A stretch of DNA of 34,243 bases from Bacteroidota bacterium (GTDB taxonomy: Bacteria > Bacteroidota > Ignavibacteria > Palsa-1295). Positions 17,585-23,313 of the stretch are shown one piece after another. Under the pieces are notes generated by a model. It had not been told where the DNA came from. It ran no database searches and saw only the letters and a list, made by a program, of their open reading frames with translations. A program made the position numbers and the translations under genes. Where the stretch lies: the NCBI GenBank assembly GCA_021825235.1, contig JAKAIL010000005.1, forward strand, positions 1,887 through 36,129, given 5' to 3'. Within the stretch, counting starts at the first letter, position 1, and each line of letters starts with the position of its first letter.

Positions 17585-18169
17585 TTATACTAAGCCGTTT
17601 CTAAGTTTCAGTTCCAACGGCCCGCGCACACCATCCTCCGAGAAAATTTCCCGCGCGCCGGCGGGATCGAACCCGACGGCGTACGCCGGTTCGGGTTCGT
17701 GCTCACGCGGCACGGAGGTATAATCGAAATCCTCTGTGAATGGCGCTTCGGCGCACTCCGCACAATTTTCGGCTTCGTGCGTTTCGGCAAATTCGTCGCC
17801 CGGCACACCGTACTCGGAATATTCCTGCTTGTTCAGGAATTGAATCCGGTGGGCCTTCACTTCGACCACGGTCCGCGGTCCGGTACTTCCCTCGTGCCAG
17901 GTCCGGCTTTGGAGCTCGCCATCCACCAGCACGGCGCTTCCCTTCTTAAGCTTCGCCATGCAGCTATCGGCCAGCTTGTTCCAGGCCACCACGCCGACAT
18001 AGCACACGTCCTCCGCCCATTGGTTGCTGCCATCGCGGTAGCGATGGTTCGAGGCCAGGCAAAAATTAATTACCGGCGCTCCGTTGGACGTTTTGCGTAC
18101 CACCGGGTCCTTCGTAAGGTTCCCGGCAATGAGCACATGATTGACTTCCGGCATTTTCAGATACGCCAT
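17585..18169 (-). CDS. ssb: single-stranded DNA-binding protein
   Basis: OB-fold protein that coats single-stranded DNA during replication and repair. The OB domain covers about residues 6-115: MPEVNHVLIAGNLTKDPVVR, then FCLASNHRYRD, VAWNKLADSCMAKLKKGSAVLVDGELQSRTW and VEVKAHRIQFL. A long acidic tail follows (two EDxDYTS/EHEPEP-like stretches), but the protein ends LELKLRNGLV and lacks the usual DDDIPF-like tip that recruits partner proteins. The stop codon sits only seven bases from the palindromic repeat. Met6 is an equally plausible start, because homologues begin near MPEVNHV. Part of the rpsF-ssb-rplI operon, 29 bp after rpsF. Confidence 0.94.
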   Translation of the reverse strand: MAYLKMPEVNHVLIAGNLTKDPVVRKTSNGAPVINFCLASNHRYRDGSNQWAEDVCYVGVVAWNKLADSCMAKLKKGSAVLVDGELQSRTWHEGSTGPRTVVEVKAHRIQFLNKQEYSEYGVPGDEFAETHEAENCAECAEAPFTEDFDYTSVPREHEPEPAYAVGFDPAGAREIFSEDGVRGPLELKLRNGLV

Positions 18170-18198
18170 AGCCGACCAGAAAATTAGTTAAGGGAAAA

Positions 18199-18588
18199 TT
18201 AGATACTTACTTCCGCCGTTTGTTCGGCAGCCTCACGTTTCATTGCAACTTCATCCGCGCGTTTCTTCATTGCGACGCGGCCTTTGACTGCGGCCTCCGG
18301 CATAAGGAGCGTCAGATACCGCATGATGTTCTCATCGAGCGAGAACATGCGTTCCAGCCGGCTGACGACCGCACCCGGGGCCCGGAAATGCGCCGAGACG
18401 TAAAAGCCCTGCGTCTCGTGGCCGATGGTATAAGCAAGCTTTCGGCGGCCCCAGCGCTCCATCTCGATGATGCTGCCGCCGTTCTTCTGGATAAAGTCCT
18501 CCGCTTTCGCGACGACAGGATCGATGTCCTTATCCTCCAGCGATCCCTTTATAATGAATGTCGATTCGTATCGTTTGTTGTCAGCCAT
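18199..18588 (-). CDS. rpsF: 30S ribosomal protein S6
   Basis: Small-subunit protein that binds 16S rRNA as a heterodimer with S18. The 129-residue product has the expected ferredoxin-like pattern: RYESTFIIKGSLED, a helix with VVAKAEDFIQKNGG, ERWGRRKLAYTIGHETQGFYVSAHF, and SRLERMFSLDENIMRYLTLL, then a basic/Ala-rich tail. First gene of the operon; its 5' leader of about 260 bases contains several hairpins (annotated separately). Its normal partner gene rpsR is not in this operon. Confidence 0.95.
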   Translation of the reverse strand: MADNKRYESTFIIKGSLEDKDIDPVVAKAEDFIQKNGGSIIEMERWGRRKLAYTIGHETQGFYVSAHFRAPGAVVSRLERMFSLDENIMRYLTLLMPEAAVKGRVAMKKRADEVAMKREAAEQTAEVSI

Positions 18589-18620
18589 TAAAGTTTCCTA
18601 TGGATACCGTTTCTCCGGCA

Positions 18621-18646
18621 GCCCCCGGCGCATTAGGCCCGGGAGC
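18621..18646 (-). promoter_or_regulatory. rpsF: GC-rich hairpin in the rpsF leader, possible S6:S18-type autoregulatory element
   Basis: On the minus strand an 8-bp stem (GCTCCCGG with CCGGGGGC, one G-U pair) encloses a 10-base loop, ending 33 bases before the rpsF start codon; it is followed by GCTGCCGGAGAAACGG. Leaders of rpsF operons in many bacteria carry a structure bound by the S6:S18 complex, featuring an exposed CCG. Position and CCG content fit, but I have not shown the consensus fold, so this is a candidate only. Confidence 0.35.
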
Positions 18647-18648
18647 AG

Positions 18649-18689
18649 AAAAAACACGCAAACGGAGCTATATTACGCTATCGTTTGCG
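18649..18689 (-). terminator. terminator-like hairpin upstream of rpsF (attenuator candidate)
   Basis: Read on the minus strand, an 8-bp stem CGCAAACG / CGTTTGCG (18682-18689 with 18657-18664) with a 17-base loop is followed by TGTTTTTTCT. This has the form of a rho-independent terminator. There is no minus-strand gene upstream for it to terminate within the next 3 kb, so it more likely acts as an attenuator in the rpsF leader, or ends transcription from a distal promoter. Confidence 0.5.
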
Positions 18690-18751
18690 GCGAAGGGTGC
18701 AAAACAATATTCGGGAAAAGAGGTTTCAAAAATCTTCGGGAGATGTTGTGT

Positions 18752-18772
18752 GCCGGGAAGCTGCTTCCCGGC
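18752..18772. repeat. perfect short palindrome in the rpsF / DUF4160 intergenic region
   Basis: A 10-bp perfect inverted repeat, GCCGGGAAGC / GCTTCCCGGC, with a single base between arms. It lies in the 268-bp gap between the divergent rpsF and DUF4160 genes, about 85 bases before the latter. It could be an operator for the divergent pair or a hairpin in the rpsF leader; the sequence alone does not decide. Confidence 0.5.
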
Positions 18773-18856
18773 AAGCGGGCACCCTTGCAGCCATACCATG
18801 TTTAGGTCGCACCTCTTACAAAGGACGATCTTAATTCTCACTAACACAGGACTTCA

Positions 18857-19126
18857 ATGCCAGAGATCTCTCGATTTTTCGGAATAGTCATCACTATGTT
18901 TAAGGAAATTGGTGGACGACACAACCTTCCCCACTTCCATGCTCGATATGCTGGCAAACAAGCAAGTTTCAGCATCGACCCTGTCGAATTGATTGCGGGC
19001 TCTCTCCCGCGCAAGGAACAGCGGTTTGTCGAGGCATGGGCAGAGCTCCACCGGGAGGAACTTAACAAGAATTGGGAGTCCTTAGAGAAAGGAGTTTTAC
19101 CAGCTCCGATACAGCCACTCCAATGA
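18857..19126 (+). CDS. DUF4160 protein (copy 1), toxin-antitoxin-like pair with DUF2442
   Basis: Small 89-residue protein of the DUF4160 family. The family's N-terminal signature is clear: MPEISRFFGIVITMF followed by the HFHARY motif. No activity is established; the family is repeatedly found next to DUF2442 and the pair is often treated as a putative toxin-antitoxin module. Here the stop overlaps the DUF2442 start by four bases (ATGA), showing translational coupling. A nearly identical gene pair lies at 27230-27810. First gene of the accessory region, just across a leader/promoter region from rpsF. Confidence 0.85.
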   Translation: MPEISRFFGIVITMFKEIGGRHNLPHFHARYAGKQASFSIDPVELIAGSLPRKEQRFVEAWAELHREELNKNWESLEKGVLPAPIQPLQ

Positions 19127-19425
19127 TAGGGCACGAATTACACGATATTAAATCGGTCGAGGTGATCGGCCCCCATTCGTTGCGGCTTCGGTTCGAAGAT
19201 GGAGTTGTGCGCGAGGTCGATCTGAGTAGCATAACTGTGGGCGAAATGTATGGCCCGTTGCGCGACCCGGCGTTTTTTGCACGGGTCCGGCTCAATCCCG
19301 AAATCGAGACCATCGAATGGCCCAACGGTGCCGATTTCGATCCCGAAACGCTCTACCATTGGGATAGATACCGCGAGGCATGGCAAAGAGAGGCACAAAA
19401 GCTGGCGACGCAGAACCTGTCCTGA
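19123..19425 (+). CDS. DUF2442 protein (copy 1)
   Basis: Small protein of the DUF2442 family: ELHDIKSVEVIGPHSLRLRFEDGVVREVDL, then GPLRDPAFFARVRLN and the typical end EWPNGADFDPETLYHWD. The ATG at 19123 overlaps the DUF4160 stop (ATGA) and starts MIGHELHD; an in-frame start 51 bases upstream is rejected because it lies inside the DUF4160 gene. The product is acidic, as expected for an antitoxin-like partner, but function is inferred only from pairing. Downstream the N-leader repeat begins after about 30 bases. Confidence 0.85.
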   Translation: MIGHELHDIKSVEVIGPHSLRLRFEDGVVREVDLSSITVGEMYGPLRDPAFFARVRLNPEIETIEWPNGADFDPETLYHWDRYREAWQREAQKLATQNLS

Positions 19426-19456
19426 GGTTGCCGAAGAGTTCGGTCACTCCAATTTC

Positions 19457-19551
19457 CCTTTCCCACGGGCACTTTCAACCCGCGCCGGCGTTTGAACCGG
19501 CGAACAGCTATGCTCCCGAAACGGCTTCTGGCGATTATTCTCCTTCCCTGA
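19457..19551 (+). repeat. N-leader repeat copy a (upstream block plus 13-codon leader ORF)
   Basis: First copy of the conserved upstream block (CGGGCACTTTC...CGCGCCGGCGTTTGAA...GCGAACAGCT) followed by ATG at 19510 and a truncated signal-peptide start, MLPKRLLAIILLP, ending in TGA at 19549-19551. Equivalent blocks occur near 27068, 27828 and 32166. The leader stop is one base before the ATG of the DUF4258 gene, so ribosomes finishing the leader could restart there. The upstream block contains an imperfect hairpin (TTCGC/GCGAA-type arms in the other copies). Confidence 0.75.
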
Positions 19552-19552
19552 A

Positions 19553-19804
19553 ATGAACCTTCAGTATTCCGCACATGCTCGTGATGCAATCATTGAGCGT
19601 GAAATTGATCCCGATTGGGTGATGCGAACCGTCGAAAAACCCGCCAGAACCGAACCAGACCGCGAAGATCCAGAATTGACGCATTTTCTCGCACGAATTC
19701 CCGAAAACGGAAACCGCGTATTGCGGGTTGTGGTAAATGAGAAGGTAACCCCACCGATTATTGTATCGGCATTTTTCGACCGGAGGCTGAAGAATAAATT
19801 ATGA
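19553..19804 (+). CDS. DUF4258 protein (RelE/ParE-like toxin candidate), copy 1
   Basis: 83-residue protein with the DUF4258 start YSAHARDAIIEREID and a middle beta-strand pattern (RVLRVVVNEKVTPPIIVSAFFD). DUF4258 is related to RelE/ParE-type toxins and is commonly paired with DUF2283. Its stop overlaps the DUF2283 start by four bases (ATGA). It begins one base after the stop of the leader ORF, so translation may depend on that leader. The toxin role is inferred from family and pairing. Confidence 0.8.
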   Translation: MNLQYSAHARDAIIEREIDPDWVMRTVEKPARTEPDREDPELTHFLARIPENGNRVLRVVVNEKVTPPIIVSAFFDRRLKNKL

Positions 19805-20001
19805 GACTCAAGATTGACCGCGAAAGTGATGCGCTATACCTTCGGCTGGACGAATCCAAAATCGTCGAGTCCGAAGAAGTCACGCCCGGCGTGGTGCTCG
19901 ATTTCAACGAGCAGGAAGAGGTCGTCGGCGTGGAAATCCTCCGGCTTTCGAAGCGCGTCTCGAAGGAAAGCCTTGCAAAAGTCTCGCTCGAAACAGCATA
20001 A
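19801..20001 (+). CDS. DUF2283 protein (antitoxin candidate), copy 1
   Basis: 66-residue acidic protein matching DUF2283: IDRESDALYLRLDESKIVESEEVTPGVVLDFNEQEEVVGVEILRLSKR in pieces (A-LYLRL, then G-VLDF, VGVEIL). Paired by an ATGA overlap with the DUF4258 gene before it. Twelve bases later the second N-leader and the BNR gene begin, so the pair sits between two N-leader copies. Confidence 0.83.
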   Translation: MRLKIDRESDALYLRLDESKIVESEEVTPGVVLDFNEQEEVVGVEILRLSKRVSKESLAKVSLETA

Positions 20002-20034
20002 AAACGTCTGATCATGCTTTCGAAACGGCTTCTC

Positions 20035-20109
20035 CGACGGTGTGGCGCATGCTTAAGCTTGCGCCAGGGAATCTTATGGTGCAAGCTGAAGCATGCACCA
20101 CACCTTCTC
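20035..20109. mobile_element. in-frame palindromic insertion element (REP/MITE-like) within a signal peptide
   Basis: After codon 7 of the BNR gene a 75-bp segment interrupts the signal peptide. It is bounded by a direct repeat CTTCTC (20029-20034 and 20104-20109), as expected for a target-site duplication. Inside, arms 20039-20065 and 20078-20104 are inverted repeats of 27 bases with 24 matches (GGTGTGG-GCATGCTT-AGCTTG-CC). The length is a multiple of three and there is no stop, so the gene frame is kept; the inserted residues are RRCGACLSL...KLKHAPH. No transposase is encoded, so it must be mobilised in trans. In behaviour it resembles the Rickettsia palindromic elements that insert in-frame into genes. 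Confidence 0.75.
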
Positions 20110-22142
20110 ATCCTCGCCGCCGCGCTCGCTGCGATGGGCGGGCGTGTTGCGCGCGCGCAGTGGGTGCAGATGAATGGGCCGTATGGAGGCGAAGTATACT
20201 GTTTGGCAGTAATCGGCACGAATCTTTTTGCAAGTGTTAACGGCTCCAATATCGGTCATCTCGGAAATAGGGGCATTTTTCGCACGACGGACAACGGAAA
20301 TTATTGGACCGCAGTACGCCTTTCAAAAAAAGAATCCATTGCGCAGTTAATCGCTGTCGGAACAAATCTTTTTGCAGTGCTATATCAAGATTCAGGAGGG
20401 GTGGTTATATTGTTCGCTCCACGGATAGCGGGACGAGTTGGATTACTGCAAGTGTGGGGCTGCCTTCGAACATCGATCTGCGGCTGGAAATTCAAGGGTC
20501 GAATCTCTTAGCTTTCACTTCCAGCGGTTTTTACATTTCCGAAGATAGTGGTAATAGCTGGCTATTGCGAAGTATCTTGCTACGTTCGGCTGAAGATTTT
20601 GTGTTTCTGGATACAAATTTCTTCATGTTTGGAGATAGTAGTATTTTTCGTTCCACCGATAGTGGTCGAACATGGACTAACGCCGGGGAAGGCCTGTCTT
20701 GGATTGGTCAGCCGCCTTGCTTTGGAACGATGGGGAAGGTGCTTCTTGCTGGAACTTGTTATGGTAGTATCTATCGGTCAACAGATGCAGGAAGAAACTG
20801 GGAACATGTCGATTCGAATATTAATTACAATGGATACAGTACGTGTGTCTCGACTCTTAGGGCGGTCGGTTCGATATTATTCGCAGTAACCAATTGTGGA
20901 TATTTGCTCCGTTCCATGGACACCGGTGAGACGTGGAATCCTCTTGATTCATTGTTTTATACAGATGGCCCATTCGCTTTAATTGATACAGAGATATTTG
21001 TTGGCGGCGGAGGGGTCTCTCTCTCAACTAATAATGGAAAAAGTTGGTCTTCTACATCAATGGGAGGTGGAGTTGCTTTTGTTAACATGGCTGTCATCGA
21101 CACGAATATTTTCATAATAGGAGGCGGGTTGTATCTATCAACAGATAATGGTGAAAGTTGGAAGATTTTAAGTAATCCGCCTTCCCGATACGCGCTCTTT
21201 GCAAAAGCAATAGATTCAAATCTCTTTGTGTGGGACGATGATAGCATTTTTCGGTCGAAAGACGGCGGGAAAAGTTGGACTCCTGCGTGCGCCGGTCATC
21301 CACGTATGCATTGTGAAACAAGCGGATGGGGGCTTTCACAAGAAGGCACAAATCTTATTGCAGGAACGGGGGTGGATGGATTGTTTCTCTCTACTAATGA
21401 TGGAACGAGCTGGTCGCCAATTAACACCGGTTTTCCAACAGTTCAAACGGTATGTGATACAACGGGAAACTTCTACAGAGTTAGAAACCTTAGCAATGTT
21501 GCAATAATGGGAACGAAACTTTTTACTGTCGTCGAGGATCAGGGAATTTATGTGTCGACAAATGATGGCTCCAATTGGTCAGCCGCTGCAAATAATAATC
21601 TACTTGATAGTCTTGTTGGGCCTCTTGCCGTGTGTAATGGGAATCTTTTTGCTGGGGTCGATTTGCACGGTATCTATAAATCGACAAATAACGGCGATAG
21701 CTGGGTAAATGTAAACAATGGATTAGCGGGTAATACATGCGATGATTTTTTGGTGATTGGAAACGATATTTTTGCCTCAATGCAAGACAGCGGAATTTTC
21801 CTATCAACGGATGGTGGTAAAAGCTGGACATTCACTGGCCTTGCTTACGGTGGTGGTTGGGGTTGTTTTGCAATAGCGAATAATAACCTATCTATCTTAA
21901 CCTTATCTCATGGCATTTGGCGCCGCCCGCTCTCCGATTTCGGCATTAGTGCGGTGAACGAGCCCCGGCCGCCGAGTGCAGTAACTGTTCGAGCTTGGCC
22001 CAACCCATTCTCGCAATCCACCACCATCGACTTCACCGCCCGCACCGCTGGATACGCGAGCGTCTCCATCGTAAACCCTTTGGGAACCGAAGTAGCCCAC
22101 CTCTTCTCCGGCGAGCTTTCGCCCGGCGAGCACCGCTTCACT

Positions 22143-22235
22143 TGGAGCAACCCCTCCGTGCCAGATGGCATGTACGAGTGCGTCGTGCGGATGAATGGGC
22201 AGGTGCAGCAGGCGGGGGTGGTGCTGATGCGGTAG
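22143..22235 (+). repeat. C-tail repeat copy A (intact 3' end of the BNR gene)
   Basis: The last 31 codons of the BNR gene (WSNPSVPDG, then MYECVVRMNG to VLMR-stop). Nearly identical segments recur as relics without a gene body at 23019-23093, 31348-31440 and 32072-32158. Copy C has exactly the same 93-base length and stays in register, so these are duplicated gene ends, not chance similarity. Confidence 0.8.
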
Positions 22236-22245
22236 AACTTAGACT

Positions 22246-22461
22246 TCACACTTCGGCGAACTCGTCCTGCTCGATTTCGTATTTGTACAACGTATCGATG
22301 GAAATTTTTTTTGAGGCATCGAGGATTTCGATCCCAACAATGTGTTTTTCTGCCGTGAGGTCGATATTGATTCCATCGCCAGCCTCGATCGCGGCAAGCG
22401 GCCGCTCATCGGATAGCTGAATGTATGCCGCATCGGCTTCTTTATCGTACGATATCTTCAT
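22246..22461 (-). CDS. DUF2283 protein (antitoxin candidate), copy 2
   Basis: 71-residue acidic protein: KISYDKEADAAYIQLSDERP, then GDGINIDLTAEKHIVGIEILDASKK, the classic DUF2283 layout. It is only distantly similar to the plus-strand copy at 19801. Its start overlaps the end of the DUF4258 gene by 20 bases. Only 10 bp separate its stop from the stop of the BNR gene, with which it converges. Confidence 0.85.
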   Translation of the reverse strand: MKISYDKEADAAYIQLSDERPLAAIEAGDGINIDLTAEKHIVGIEILDASKKISIDTLYKYEIEQDEFAEV

Positions 22462-22702
22462 ATTTCGTGTGCCTGTCTAACGGATACACCGTTTTAACGA
22501 CCACCCGGTTTCCTTCGCGAACGAACGCGATCTTGAGTGGAAAACCAATCGTCCCAACAAATGCATCCGAAACGAGTTCCCGGCTTTCGCCTTCCGGCTC
22601 CCGGTCCGCCGCTCTCTCTACCAAAATGTTTTCGACCTCTTTTCGCTCGATGCGATATAACTTAAGCCTCTGTCGCGCGTGGCGGGTAAAATATATTTGC
22701 AT
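22442..22702 (-). CDS. DUF4258 protein (RelE/ParE-like toxin candidate), copy 2
   Basis: 86-residue protein starting MQIYFTRHARQRLKLYRIERKEVE, the DUF4258 signature, and ending with a strand pattern KIAFVREGNRVVVKTVYP. Middle gene of a minus-strand trio: addiction-module antitoxin, DUF4258, DUF2283. Toxin role is inferred from family; either or both small acidic neighbours could be the cognate antitoxin. The trio lies between two direct copies of the BNR C-tail. Confidence 0.82.
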   Translation of the reverse strand: MQIYFTRHARQRLKLYRIERKEVENILVERAADREPEGESRELVSDAFVGTIGFPLKIAFVREGNRVVVKTVYPLDRHTKYEDIVR

Positions 22703-22744
22703 TTATGCGAAAACTTAGCCAACCGGCTGGATCGAGACGGAGCT

Positions 22745-22969
22745 TCATCGCCCGGAGTGATTGCGGAGTCCGCGGATAACGTCGGCGCCATCGACGCCGT
22801 TAAGGAGGCCCGCATCCCATGGGGACTTCCTGCGCTCTGCTTCGTCAAGCCACGCGCTCAGAACTTTTTCTTCCCGCAGGCTTTCAAAGAGTCGCTCGGC
22901 CACTCGGAGCCGCTCTTCGTCTGGCAACTGGAGCGCATCACGTAAAAGGCTTTCGGTTTCTCTGAACAT
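22745..22969 (-). CDS. addiction-module antitoxin component (TIGR02574-like)
   Basis: 74-residue helical protein: LLRDALQLPDEERLRVAERLFESLREE, then a SAWLDEAERR helix and a C-terminal region ending DVIRGLR, as in the 'putative addiction module component' family. The usual RelE-type partner is not next to it; instead a DUF4258 gene follows 42 bases downstream on the same strand. It may be an orphan antitoxin or have been recruited to the DUF4258-DUF2283 pair. Confidence 0.75.
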   Translation of the reverse strand: MFRETESLLRDALQLPDEERLRVAERLFESLREEKVLSAWLDEAERRKSPWDAGLLNGVDGADVIRGLRNHSGR

Positions 22970-23018
22970 ACAAATTGAACTCTTTCGAAGTTAACTTTAG
23001 TGCCAGACGATCCCGCGT

Positions 23019-23093
23019 GCGGATGGGATGTACGAGTGCGTGGTGCGGATGAATGGGCGGGTGCAGCAGGCAGGGTCGGTGCTGATGCGGTAA
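23019..23093 (+). repeat. C-tail repeat copy B (relic of a BNR gene 3' end)
   Basis: Twenty-four codons plus TAA (ADGMYECVV ... GRVQQAGSVLMR) match the end of the intact BNR gene, but no body precedes it; the DNA upstream is the promoter side of the minus-strand addiction-module gene. With copy A it forms a direct repeat bracketing the three-gene toxin-antitoxin cluster. It shares a stretch of about 50 identical bases with copy D at 32 kb. Confidence 0.8.
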
Positions 23094-23094
23094 T

Positions 23095-23206
23095 CTGAAC
23101 TCTGATTTATGTGATTCTTGTGATTCGTCTGATTACTCCAAGATAAGAATGAATCGACGCAGGAAAATCATACTCAATCAGATAAATCAAACGAATCAGG
23201 GTTCAG
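23095..23206. repeat. palindromic intergenic repeat with degenerate 'TGATT' arms
   Basis: The outer arms are CTGAACTCTGATT (23095-23107) and AATCAGGGTTCAG (23194-23206), complementary at 12 of 13 positions. Inside are further spaced TGATT and AATCA words (about five per arm) that extend the imperfect palindrome. It begins two bases after the stop of C-tail B and lies in the 344-bp stretch before the MATE gene, which otherwise shows only this and the C-tail relic. Typical of non-coding palindromic repeats in Bacteroidota-like genomes. Confidence 0.6.
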
Positions 23207-23313
23207 AGAATTTTTCACAAACACTTCTCACTTTTGACCAATCTTCATAACCATTTACCACTGTTCTGAATTCCGGCACGGACTTAGCATTGGCACGGTT
23301 TGACGGTGCTTCT

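Larger units (their letters stand above)
20014..22235 (+). pseudogene. secreted Asp-box/YCF48-like repeat protein with sorting domain, frameshifted
   Basis: Full-length member of the secreted BNR family whose ends recur through the region. The reading frame from ATG 20014 encodes MLSKRLL, a 25-codon in-frame insertion, the rest of the signal peptide (...VARAQWVQMNGP), then at least two 'GTNLFA' blades. Near 20398-20401 (GGGG) the frame must move by -1 to continue as GGYIVRSTDSGTSW and on to the TAG at 22233-22235. The rest holds about ten blades with motifs such as STDSGRTW, STNNGKSW and STDGGKSW, and a C-terminal sorting domain (WPNPFSQST ... MYECVVRMNGQVQQ). Either a one-base deletion, a slippage site or an assembly error explains the break; without it the protein is about 740 aa. 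The body is visibly AT-richer than both ends. Predicted extracellular propeller; ligand unknown. Confidence 0.82.
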
